A program made the translations under genes and the position numbers. This document shows, in pieces, positions 41,510 to 51,271 of a stretch of DNA of 64,000 nucleotides. The stretch covers positions 2,912,001 to 2,976,000 of the forward strand of contig JBBPUQ010000010.1 in the NCBI GenBank assembly GCA_038501195.1, in the 5' to 3' direction. Positions within the stretch are counted from its first letter, which is position 1. The number at the start of each line of letters is the position of its first letter. The notes under the pieces were generated by a model. It saw nothing but the letters and a program-made list of their open reading frames with translations. It made no database searches and was not told the origin of the DNA. This DNA is from Nemania diffusa. Its lineage: Eukaryota; Ascomycota; Sordariomycetes; Xylariales; Xylariaceae.

Positions 41510-42844
41510 CCCTTGCCGCAAGGCCCACTGGTCTCCTTGCCGGCGATCTAGGCCCCGCTGGTCTCCTAGCTTCCATAACTCTATGGTAGACAATCGCGTG
41601 GCTGTACGATAAGAAAGTCTTTTTGGAGAGTAAAGCGATTGATTCAGGCTATGTCTACGGATTATTGAGGCCCAGCTGGGGCGGTCGATTTGATGATAGA
41701 CACATCACCCTCATCTCGATACCTTAATTAGTAAGAAATATGAGCTGGTGTATTCCTAGCTGGTTTCCAAGAGAGCAGCATCTCCCTGGTTTTTCTAGAG
41801 ATCTACATTAGACCACCAAAGATTAGGGCAATTTCAGGCGAACGCTGTAAATCCAACTATAGCCACCTTACCATTTTGGGGGAATATGTATGACTTTTCT
41901 CTAGGCATCACCTTGCGGATAGCAAGGAAATCCGGTTTATCCAATCTTTGAGCAATGCAAACAGCTCTCGGACCTTGCGGTGCGCCCGGTGCTAGACTTT
42001 GACCTATAGTTCGTCCTAGAGCCACAAGCTAGGAAGATGAGCGGGTGTCGACTTCACCCGTAGCGCTTATGATAGTAAACTGAAACGGCCTTCAAATATG
42101 AAACCAAAGTTATCTTTTCGGAGGAAAGTAGAGTTCACTTAGGATCTCGAAGAAATGCGTCTGCGTGGAGAATCTGAAGATGTAAAGGAGATGATTCGTC
42201 TCGGATGACTTCTGAGATAGCGACCCTCCCCGTCAGCTAGGTAGATATAGGTATTGTGATGAACAGGCTACAAGGATCTAAATATTCTAACCGCAGAACC
42301 CGCAATTGTACTCGAACAGGGTAAATCTTCTTATCTAGGTGGACAGGGGCCACCCCTTATATCTGACACTGTAGGACTAGAATCGCAACACTACCGGTAT
42401 AGTATAATAGTATATTAACGTCTACCTGGTATCACACTGCGTGCAAGTGATTCACCGACTCCTAGCCTTAATAGGCTTACGCTCGGTACGACGCCCCGTG
42501 CGGGAAGAGGCGTATCAACACGGCTATTGTATAAGGACAACGGAAGACACGGTATAAAGGCACAACATTCTTACGTACAAGGCACGGTAGTCCTAAAAGG
42601 AGTGGACACGGGTCATGCATATAACGCGCCCATGAGGCGAAAAATTGGCTTTTACAGTCGTATACCAAAGTATACAGATGGCTTGTTACGTCTCTATGCC
42701 CTTCAGGAGGCTTGGAATCTTTGTATTTACCTACCCTCATGACGTTCAACACTATTAATCAACCAATCAATCAAGTATTGCTGTCGTAGTATGGTAGGTG
42801 AACTTTTGTATATGGGATCGTCTTGATAGATCAAAGACCCGACA
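41510..42844. other. Intergenic, no gene recognised
   Basis: Open frames of 63-91 codons occur on both strands (for example 41834-42025 and 42477-42752 on minus), but they show no conserved motif, signal peptide or splice-linked continuation. I see nothing else. Confidence 0.4.
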
Positions 42845-43999
42845 TCATTGCCAGTCAATTCTTTTCCAGCTCAGCCAAACACTCCCATCATTACCGAACC
42901 CACGCCGTTGTAGCGCCCTCCATACACGCTGGGCGTAATCGTTGGACAGGTAGTTCTCCGGGATAGGCGAATCCTGCACCATGGCGAGTGCACGGGCAAA
43001 GTTGACACCAATCCACTCCCGGGGAACAAACTCGGCAGCCTGCCAGTCAATGATCCCAATTGTTTCTTTTAGGCGGTCAATAAGAACGTTTGTGGGTCCT
43101 AGATCTCCATGGAAGAAGCAAAATGGCGGCTGCGCCGGGAGGTTAACTGCGTCGCAATTTGCAAGTATATCGGGCTTGTCCTTTCTCGTTAGGGCCTCGC
43201 TGAAACGATCATTTTTGGCTGCAGTGCCGTCGATTCCCGTGCCCAGCTTGCTGGAGGTAAGAGTAGCAACCTCAACGCAGGCTTGGGCGATAAGATTTGC
43301 GTAGCGGTCTTTCGCTGCGTCATCGAAATCCCACCAAAGCTGCGCAGCCGTTTCACCTGGTACTTTCGATGTGACAAGGAAATAGCGGGCATCGTAACGG
43401 GCGTGGTAAAGGACCGCGGGAAGCGCGAACGTTCGGTTAGGAAGATGTTTTGACATTTCCTTGATGGTTATATGCTCATCGGTAGAGTCGCAGTGAATGG
43501 TATGATGCATCTTAATGCATACGTCTCCAATGGAGTAAACGCACTTGGTTGTAAGCTCAGCAACGCCGGCATCGTCATCTCCATCGCCATCGCCCGCGTC
43601 GATGGTAGTGCCACCGCCCCCAGCGAGATGAATAAGGGTAGGTCCGTCACTTGGCTTCCATGGACGAGAAGGTGGTGGTATTACAGGCGCGTTTGCAATG
43701 GCATAATAACCTCCATCGGAGGCAGTCCAGGTGCTGATAAGATCAAGTGTATCCGTAGGCCAGGGTTCGCCAAAGCGGCGGGTGAGTACAGCGCGGTCTC
43801 CGATGAGCCAGGAGTCGTTGCTGATCGTAGTGAGACCGAACATGGGCGCTCGGCTCTTCATTGGGACATGTTCGACTGTGTGAAAGTGTCTGGGCTCATT
43901 TTTGTGAACGCGCAAGTCATCCAGCACTCTATGATACTGCTCTAACGGTGTCATACTAGGGTAGCTATTGCGAACCGGTTGCGATTTAGAAATAGGCAA
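42845..43999 (-). CDS. Aminoglycoside phosphotransferase (APH)-fold kinase-like protein
   Basis: A single exon of 384 residues. The C-terminal lobe has the Brenner-type catalytic motif HGDLGPTN (residues 297-304, catalytic Asp299 and Asn304), followed by IGIIDWQ (Asp318 as the metal ligand) and FVPREW, the layout of fungal APH/choline-kinase-like proteins. VCIKM (Lys163) and the Glu of ITIKEMSKH (181) fit the ATP-binding lysine and its partner. The HG..D and DW elements are intact, so the protein could be active. The substrate is unknown; most fungal members are uncharacterised and not antibiotic-resistance enzymes. Residues 126-146 form a Gly/Asp-rich insert. The N-terminal about 120 residues are not a standard part of the fold. 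Met16 is an alternative start. The nearest recognisable gene on the other side is a divergent transporter remnant. Confidence 0.8.
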   Translation of the reverse strand: MPISKSQPVRNSYPSMTPLEQYHRVLDDLRVHKNEPRHFHTVEHVPMKSRAPMFGLTTISNDSWLIGDRAVLTRRFGEPWPTDTLDLISTWTASDGGYYAIANAPVIPPPSRPWKPSDGPTLIHLAGGGGTTIDAGDGDGDDDAGVAELTTKCVYSIGDVCIKMHHTIHCDSTDEHITIKEMSKHLPNRTFALPAVLYHARYDARYFLVTSKVPGETAAQLWWDFDDAAKDRYANLIAQACVEVATLTSSKLGTGIDGTAAKNDRFSEALTRKDKPDILANCDAVNLPAQPPFCFFHGDLGPTNVLIDRLKETIGIIDWQAAEFVPREWIGVNFARALAMVQDSPIPENYLSNDYAQRVWRALQRRGFGNDGSVWLSWKRIDWQ

Positions 44000-44461
44000 A
44001 GCAATAAAGTGTATATGGTGGTAAAACCCATCTACGAAGTTCCTTAAGAGATCGAATCACCTGATCTGGCCCCCAAAGATAGTATTCTGACCAAGAGCCC
44101 CTTACTTATCGTAGCCCCTGGTCAAGGGCCTCCTGACCGAGGAGACTTGACAAGGCCGCAACATATAATAAGTACAAGCCCCACGAATTGGATCAGCTGC
44201 ACTGTCTCAATTGCTGTCTCAGACAGTAAGGTGTCCTGTTTAGATAGATCTAAGTCCAATTTGACCTGTTCCTTCAATGCCCCCCGCAATATCATACTTG
44301 ATCCCCGCTCTAGACCCCGTGGTTTTGCTTTACGGCGGGGGTACACCTTAGTACAGTTAGTACTTATATACAAGATCCTTGATTCAGCGCATTCGTATTT
44401 CGAATTCATCACAGGGATTACAATGGCCCTGGCTGTGTTGATTCAAGGAGACTTCGTACTA
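44000..44461. other. Intergenic between divergent genes
   Basis: This lies between the kinase-like gene on minus and the transporter remnant on plus. Open frames on both strands (about 96 and 131 codons) show no recognisable motif. The upstream parts of the transporter are not detectable here. Confidence 0.4.
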
Positions 44462-44960
44462 GACAAATCAATTATTTGCCAGTGTTGGTGCCGGCTTTCC
44501 ACTTGCAACCCTTCTGCCAGCCATTATGGTTGGTCTGCCTGAGTCGACAGTAGCTAGCGCGACAGCTGCTTACGCCTTCATTAAGACATTCGGCTACATC
44601 TGGGGCGTTGTTATACCGTCTATCATTTTCAATGCAGCCTTCAATGCGAACTTGGCACTGATTTCTTCGGCACAACTACGCTCGCAGTTACGAGACGGTG
44701 CCGCTTACGCGTATGCAGCTGAGTTGCATCGATCTACACTGCCACGTGAACTTCGCGACGAGGTTATCGGAGTTTACATCATAAGTCTCAAGGGAATCTG
44801 GTGGACCGGCTTGGGCATTAGCCTGGCAAGTTTCCTACTGGTCTGGATACAGAAGGAGTTGGAGTTGAGGACGGAGCTGGACACTAAGTACGGCTTGGAA
44901 TCTTCCAACACAGGCGTGCAAGGTGACTCCCTTGATGCCAGGTCTAGTAAGATTGCTTGA
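44462..44960 (+). pseudogene. MFS transporter remnant (C-terminal about 160 residues, DHA2 family)
   Basis: From about 44465 the frame reads FASVGAGFPLATLLPAI, MVGLPESTVASATAAYAF and IKTFGYIWGVVIPSIIFN, ending with a hydrophilic tail LRTELDTKYGL. It aligns along its length with the end of the intact transporter at 51272-52954, which has LPAILVALPESDVASATAV, FIKTFGFTWGV and LSTELKTDYGL at matching places. An in-frame TAG lies just upstream, and the first ten or so membrane segments are absent, so it cannot make a transporter. The open part starts with an internal Met (44526) that is not a true start. It appears to be a truncated paralogue left in the neighbourhood of a metabolite cluster. Confidence 0.8.
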
Positions 44961-45121
44961 ATTACCCGATATTTACCTGCATGTTATTTACCTACCTAGG
45001 TAGATAGACAGTTGATTTGATACCTGTAAAATGCCTGATGCGGCGTCTCATATAAACAGGTACTTACTTACATAGAATGATTTACTGTGTTACACACCTT
45101 ATTTCGATTTGTCGTCTTGTA

Positions 45122-45304
45122 TCCCTTTAAGCGGCTACTCGGCACCGTGACTTAAAAGTTGCATAGTGGGGCGAGTTTATTTATATATGCCCAATAAGAG
45201 TATAAAATCTAGCTCGGATAATAGTTTTATTGGGTGTATGCAAATAACGTTCGGCCCCGTTATTCCACTTTTAAGTCACGGTGCCCGAGTGGCGCTTAAA
45301 GGGA
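45122..45304. mobile_element. MITE-like element, 183 bp, TA target duplication
   Basis: The ends are near-perfect inverted repeats of about 38 bp: tccctttaagcg..cggcaccgtgacttaaaagt on the left and its reverse complement on the right (45267-45304), with one or two small indels in the middle. Both ends are flanked by TA. The length, long terminal repeats, lack of coding capacity and TA duplication fit a non-autonomous Tc1/mariner-superfamily element. No transposase is present in the window. Confidence 0.85.
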
Positions 45305-45741
45305 TAACCAACTCACTCTAGTCTAAGTGGTATTGTATTACACGTAAGGGCTGCCCTTTTCCTACCTAAGGTACATGTAGCATTGGCTTCTTACTGTGTA
45401 GTAGACGTTGTTTCACAGCATTACCAACAGCTGCCGTTTTTGTCTCAATACGACACTGCAAGACACTGTGAGACACTGCGAGCCCCCCGACATATCGTAA
45501 AGTGGCTGCAGCGCAGGCTCAGCTTACAAGTAAGTATGCAGTTAGTCGCGTAGTACACTAGTACTAACATTTTGCCATTGCTACAATACGGTCCAACGGC
45601 ACACTGAAGGGACTTGAAAGAAGTCGCTTACAGTCTGGGCTTCTATGTCTGTTTCTCGTCTCTCTCTATCATCCCCTTCTCCTCCCCCCTCTTTCTTCTC
45701 ACAAAGCCATCCTCAACACACCATTCAACTCTGCCCAGATC
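45305..45741. other. Promoter and leader of the FAD oxidase gene
   Basis: About 440 bases between the MITE and the ATG at 45742. The last 120 bases are strongly pyrimidine-rich (tctctctatcatcccc, ctcctcccccctctttc), a common core-promoter and leader feature in filamentous fungi. A triplet of gagac/agacactg-like repeats lies near 45450-45480. No gene is seen. Confidence 0.5.
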
Positions 45742-47504
45742 ATGGATACCACACAGGCTATCGAAGCGCTTCAGCAGGCCCTGCCAACCATCCAGTTTGC
45801 AAAACGTGGGTCTACCGAGTATGACGAGTTCAAGAAGATTTACCAATCCGGACTCTGCTCCGACATTGACCCCGCGTGGGTTGTGCAGCCCACCACTACG
45901 GAGGAAGTGTCAACCTTCGTCAAGACAATCAAGCCATTCGCGCTGAACGGGACAGCGCGTTTCGCGATCGTGGGCGGCGGGCAACAGCCAGCCCCAGGCT
46001 GCTCGAACATAGAAAATGGTATTACCTTGTCTCTGCACGGCCTCAAGGGGATAGACGTCAAAGAGGGACGGGTCGAAGTTGCTGCTGGGGAGAGCTGGGG
46101 TCCAGTCTATGACAAGCTTGGAGAAGTTGGCTTGGGCTTCTCTGGAGGGCGATCTTATCGGTCCGGCATTGGGGGCCTGGCCCTGGCAGGTACGCCACGG
46201 TTCTCCCCTCGATTCAATAAGCATACTCAACTTCTTCTACAGGTGGTCTTTCTTTTGTCTCATCGCGTGAGGGGTTCATCTCGGATAGCGTAAGCCATTC
46301 CGGATAATTGGTCAGGTATCGAACACCCCGGCAACTGACTCTCCGGATGTGCATAGGTTCTCAACTACCAGGTTGTTCTGGCTTCCGGCTCTGTTGTGAA
46401 CGCAAACGCCGACGAGAATCCCGACCTCTGGGTTGCACTGCGCGGCGGTGGCAACAACCTCGGTGTTGTGACGCGCTTCGACTTCCGCACCTTCAAACAA
46501 GGCCCTGTATATGGCGGCACCTTGTACTACTTTGCCGACAGCTTCCCGAAACAGCTGGAGGCTCTCGTGCACGAGCTACAGAAACCAGATGCATCCAATG
46601 AGACCCATTTCATGGTCAGCATTGGATATTCAGGCATGTTTGGCTCGCAGTTGATGTGTCTAAATCGTGAGTAAGAATCCATCCTTCGCCGCTTGCCATT
46701 AGCACTGAGGCACGAAAAGAAAAAGAAAAAAGGCACCATCATAGTAGCAATGTTCTACATCAGCTTTCAGCACTTGGACTATATACATTCTAATAGAGAT
46801 GAAAGAGGTCTACTGCACGCAAGGAATCGATAACTCGCCGGTACTGACCCCATTCACCGACATCCAGCCACAGCTCGATCAGATGAATACTCTACGTATT
46901 CATACCCTCGCAGAAGCGGCCAGGGAACAAGCCGGGGATAGGCCCGGTCCAAGCAGGTAGCACATCCTTTCTTTTTTTTGCCGATTCGTACCATGACATA
47001 GCGGCTGATCCTAGTGCAAGGTCCATCTACATGAACACGACCGTCAAAGCCGATTTGGGGACATTGCAGGCTGCGACCGACATCTTTTCGGCGGCCATCG
47101 AGCCGCTCAAATCGAGCAAGAATATATTGCTTTCGTTCACTTTGCAGCCTTATCCCTTGACCTTACTTCAACGGTCTGCTACCGAAGGTGGTAACGTCCT
47201 TGGGCTTGAACCCGAGCTCGGTTCGCTTGTCAGCATCCTCTTCCTCACCTTCTGGGAGGACCGGGAGGATGACGATAAGATCATCACCACACTGAGGAGC
47301 GCGCTGGACGAGATCGACCGCGACGCTGGGAGCAGGGGAACATTAGTTCCGTTTAAATACCTCGACTACGCGGCGCCGTTCCAGGATCCTATCGGGTCAT
47401 ACGGTAGCACTAATCAGACTAAGCTTCGCGATGCCAGTGAGAAGCATGACCCAGATGGTTTATTTCAAAAGGGTGTCCCAGGTGGCTGGAAACTGTTCTC
47501 GTAG
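45742..47504 (+). CDS. FAD-linked oxidoreductase, BBE-like (PCMH-type FAD-binding), 5 exons
   Basis: Exons 45742-46189, 46243-46289, 46357-46666, 46797-46956 and about 47021-47504 give 482 residues, the usual family length. The last acceptor could be 47014 instead, adding two residues. The N-terminal FAD domain reads DPAWVVQP, FAIVGGGQQPAPGCSNI (about 74-90), GLGFSGGRSYRSGIGGL and ENPDLWVALRGGGNNLGVVT. The C-terminus reads KYLDYA, PFQDPIGSYG and DPDGLFQKGVPGGWKLF, so the protein is complete. Such oxidases act on alcohols, sugars or pathway intermediates in secondary metabolism. There is no signal peptide, which suggests an intracellular role, unlike many secreted relatives. Gln81 stands where the covalent FAD-binding His normally is, and Ser163 where the second anchor Cys is. 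Its neighbours (transporter remnant, P450 remnant, MFS) fit a biosynthetic cluster. Confidence 0.88.
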
Positions 47505-49096
47505 GAGCCCAAATGCCGAGACGTTCTCAGGGTAAGACAGCGAAGTAAGACAGCGCTACCGTGGACTCAAAATGGCCCCGAATATAACTATGTACTTGTA
47601 GCCAAATACACGCACTCTCTGAGGAAACTTCAGCAAGCCTACCAAAGCTGGCCTAGGCCAAAGAGTTTTATGATGTTAGTGCAATCTTCTGCTGCTGTAC
47701 ACTGTATGTCAGGACGTGATGTCTCGCATTATCTCATAATCGTCTTTTCTATAGGTTCCGTCATGTGAATTGCTCGTCATCCGGTTTCGGGGCATTCTAA
47801 GGTCGCTGAATTGGGCTACACAAGCTACCCAATCATCTGTCACCATGATATCCGAATAGAGGTTGTTGGCACCCACCACCACCATGCATGGTCCATATGT
47901 ATGCTCCGGACGCCTGCATGCTCAGCCCCCTGACCTTGGTCTTAGAAAGCGTAACTCATTATCCATGTATGCACCGTATTCATACTAGTATAGTAGGTAG
48001 TCGGAAAGGTAGGACCGAAGACTCCTTTACGGTGTATCTGGTTGGGTGGGATGTCCTGCCTGGGAAAGAGACAGGGTGTGTGTGGGCTTGAATACCGGAC
48101 GGCGGACAAGCGGGTTTGTAGCGGGATGTAAAATGCCTATAGGGATTTGTGTATTACACTTTTAAGCCGGCGCTGGGTGACATCGCGGCCGTTATAGGTA
48201 GGTAATTTGACCGTTAGGTGTTGGGGATGAGGATCGTAGTGCGGCGCAGTTATACTTAGTCTTAGACAGTTGGTACGTTTGTGGTGTGAGGCGTCATCTG
48301 CAGCCGAGGAGTGTACTTATAACCCGATCTAATAAGCAACTTAGTTAAGTAACGACACCGACCGGAAAGACCTGGGCTTAGCAGCCTGCAAGATAGCAGT
48401 CAGAACAACAAAAGACAGAAATGGATTTAGAGTTGATATCGGTTACCGCTTGCTTGCAAAACTTTATATTACAACGAGCTCTGCTACAACTAATTGAACC
48501 TTGTTAGTTACTTAACGACACAGAAATGATAGACACTCTTTTGTTCGATCAGGTACTACAGGTGCTACCTTGAATTAGTGGTGTCTGTATTTTATATCTC
48601 TTTATCTCTATTATACTACAGAGCCCCAATAAAGTAAGCCTTAGTCATTTCGTAGTACCTAGATTTTTTCGATCCTAATTGACTACTCCATAATTGGGCT
48701 AACAACGTGTTAGTTTGATTAGGGGCTTGATAGCGAAACGGCTTAAGTCCCACGAAGTTCTATTCCAAGTGCTGCTAAAGACGACAAAGGAGCGCTGTCG
48801 AGAAAAAGATCAGAAGCGCCTTAGCCAACAAGTTCCGCAACACATAAGTAAGCATATGGTAACATCTCCAACAATAAAATACTAATGTGGCGTAGCATTA
48901 TAGGCTCATTGTATCCAATAGATCATAGAGACCTCACCTCACCAACAGCTGTGAACTCTTGAACAGATTGTTTACAAGCTGATAGCTATTTGGTTTGGAT
49001 CTGTACATGCGATAGCCACCGTAAGTGGCGTCGAATTATAAGGCTCCATCTAGCTATGCTTATAAAAAGAAAATATATGCTGATTTGCGTTATCTT
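47505..49096. other. Intergenic, retroelement debris, no gene recognised
   Basis: Downstream of the oxidase. Open frames are short and motif-free (for example 47888-48091). The stretch includes the LTR-like piece at about 48337-48520 and, near 48757, a segment resembling 39365. The P450 remnant begins at the right end. Confidence 0.4.
48337..48520 (-). repeat. Possible solo LTR bounded by gttaagtaacgacac-type motifs
   Basis: agttaagtaacgacac near 48342 and agttacttaacgacac near 48506 bracket about 150 bases. On the minus strand the unit begins TGTCGTTAAGTAAC, which resembles the start of copia-type LTRs. No target-site duplication could be fixed, so the call is tentative. Confidence 0.35.
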
Positions 49097-49690
49097 GAGA
49101 CGATAACATTTGCCGTCTATGACCTTTGTCTATATTTAAGCTAGAAGGAGCCGCTTCGACAAGAACTTGTTGCATACTACAAGGACGTCGAGGCAAGCGG
49201 GAGGGGACTTTTATTTCTCGACAGCTTTATCAAAGAATCAGCTTGGCTCACACCTATCAAGTTAAGTTGGTCCATCACCTACTTCCCCTTATTGTACTTA
49301 GTTGTAGCGGCGCCTTTTTGACACTATATCTGACGTTTGATGCTTATAGTGAGTACTCGGAGGTCCGCCTTCTAGCCTTTTGCTCTCTCCGACGGCACGA
49401 CATTGTCCCCGGGCAAATAGGCTTGTACCCTGGTCCGCGCTATTATGCAATCGGCTGAGCATTACCTCAAGCCAACTACATTTTACAGCTTCTGCTTTGC
49501 AAACACAACGCCTGACGATAAAGACGTAGCGTTGGGCGCTGCCGCCGGGTTGGATTTTAGACAGCCAAAGCCACAGATGTAAACTCGACTTGGCACGTGT
49601 AGGGAACAGGCAGAATGGCTTGGTATATTGTTATCGCTTCTACCTACTTGGGGCAGCTGAGCTAAGCTAGCTTTAAACAAGTTGCGGGTG
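49097..49690 (+). pseudogene. Cytochrome P450 remnant (K-helix to heme region)
   Basis: Joined frames read TFAVYDLCL, EPLRQELVAYYKDVEASG and LLFLDSFIKESAWLTP, then VSTRRSAF, PFALSDGTTLSPGK, RAIMQSAEHY and GAAAGLDFRQPKP, and in another frame GTGRMAW. This is the second half of a fungal P450 of the type with KESARLTP and STRRxALxPFxxSDGT blocks, common in terpenoid and other secondary pathways. The ExxR arginine is Trp (49244-49246, one C-to-T change). TAG stops sit at 49142-49144, 49373-49375 (expected Gln) and 49418-49420 (expected Trp). The cysteine of the heme loop is gone. An intron probably lies between about 49261 and 49349. The I-helix and everything upstream are not recognisable. It is clearly non-functional. 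Confidence 0.85.
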
Positions 49691-49699
49691 AGCTAACTA

Positions 49700-50386
49700 C
49701 AAATGTGTATACCAACAGCCCTGAAAAATACCACGCGACAGCGGTGATAAAGGTCATCATGGCGCAAGTTATACTTAACTATGATTGCGAGCTCGAAAAT
49801 GCGCAGCAGTTGCGCTGGATCTTGTAACGCTTAACAGTTTTTCCAAGGAAAAGCACCATGGTTTATTTCACACTGGTTTTGCCGTAAAAGCCATAAAGCA
49901 TTATAATAATTACTACCTACTAGCCTTAAACCGTGCTGCTATGCAATTGCTTTTCTTTCAATAAAACCAAGTCACTCTATTTCTATTTCTGGTCACTAGT
50001 AGTAGCAACCTTTAGCGGTATGCTAAAAGAAATTTGGCTCTTCTATAAGGTATCGTCAATTGGTTGGTAGTTATGAAGCTGGACTCATTTTTACTTATAT
50101 ATGTACATATCTGGTATCTACTACTAGCAGTAAAGTACCTTGTTTACATATAAAAAATTTCTGTATTTACTTAGCTATCTACCTAGATTTTCGGCGTTAT
50201 TATGATTTAAGCTTGTAAGGTAGCAAGCAGAAACTGTTAGCTGACTCAGTACAGCCTTACACTAGATGCTATAGCCGCCGAGTTAACGTTGCGCTATGTT
50301 AAACAAACATATGCATACTACCTAAGTAGGTGTGTGTATATATTACTAAAAAGGCATTTAGGATCTTTAATGTACACACTACATAC
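49700..50386. other. Intergenic, no gene recognised
   Basis: AT-leaning sequence between the P450 remnant and LTR copy B. No open frame with a motif, and no repeat beyond short TA-rich runs. Confidence 0.4.
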
Positions 50387-50665
50387 TGAGACGCTGTGGG
50401 TAACCTGACCATATAGGGGTTAGATTTATTAGGTCATCAAGGCCTAGTTTTTCTTTTCTTTATTTAAGATAGTTAGCCCAAGCTAGTACTAGAGATAGTT
50501 GGCACGCCTCTCACGCGGCCCCTTCCGGGGGTCCGCTACACCCGAATATACGTTTGCGTTACTTATTTACTGTTTTTCTAAGCCTCAAATCTCTAGAAGT
50601 GATCTATATGACTGTGGTCGGTCCTCTAGAGTGCGTAGTGTGTGTGTGTTACATACTTCGTTTCA
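50387..50665 (+). mobile_element. Solo-LTR-like element, copy B (279 bp)
   Basis: Same length and ends (TGAGAC..GTTTCA) as the element at 39715, and again flanked by atac on both sides (50383-50386 and 50666-50669). The internal blocks ttaggtcatcaaggcctag and cctcaaatctctagaagtg are shared. Confidence 0.75.
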
Positions 50666-50824
50666 ATACACGTCTAAAGACATACGTAGGTTTATCAGAT
50701 AAGCCAAAGGCGAAACAACCATAAAAAGAATTGAACCTATGCCCCACTGGTTATAGCAGCTTAGCAACATCGTGTGTTGTTGTTGATGAGGATTGAATTA
50801 TAATCTAGAAACTTGGAGGTCTAT

Positions 50825-51150
50825 TGAGACGGTGTGGGTTGCACTGTTGCAGGGGGGGTTGCGTTGATTAGGTCAGCGAGACCCTAGATTTTTCATTTTT
50901 TTTTCTATTTATTAGTTAGCAGGAGAGTAGTTCTCTACTAGGGAGACATATGGCACCATAGAGGTCGATGCCTTTGGCATCGACTGACTAGGTCGTTGCG
51001 CAGTATTTACAGCAGTTTTGCTACTCCAATATTATTTCGATTGCTTTTCCAGACTACTGTTATTATTGCCTCAAATCTCTAGAAGTGATTTTTCATAGCC
51101 GTGGCTAGTCCTCTAGAGTGCGTTGTGTGTATATTGCACGCATCATTTCA
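50825..51150 (+). mobile_element. Solo-LTR-like element, copy C (326 bp)
   Basis: Begins TGAGACGGTG, ends CATTTCA, and is flanked by ctat on both sides (50821-50824 and 51151-51154), a clean 4-bp target duplication. The middle differs from copies A and B (aggtcgatgcctttggcatc region) but matches the fragment at 63443, so two subfamilies are present. It ends 122 bases from the stop of the intact MFS gene and may supply part of its 3' flank. Confidence 0.78.
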
Positions 51151-51271
51151 CTATGTTACAATACGATGCGATGTAAAGTGTCTCTGAAAAGAGTATTGTA
51201 TAGGGCGGCACAAATTCAAGATAATACAGTAAAAGGATAAGCTGCGCAGACAAAGACCAACCAATAGTACA

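Noticed and set aside
43472..43945. 157-codon plus-strand frame
   Set aside because: Antisense of the kinase-like gene, which has catalytic motifs on minus.
47888..48091. 67-codon plus-strand frame
   Set aside because: No motif or conservation visible and no leader.
49126..49458. 110-codon plus-strand frame as a gene
   Set aside because: It is a shadow; the P450 homology is in the neighbouring frame over the same bases.
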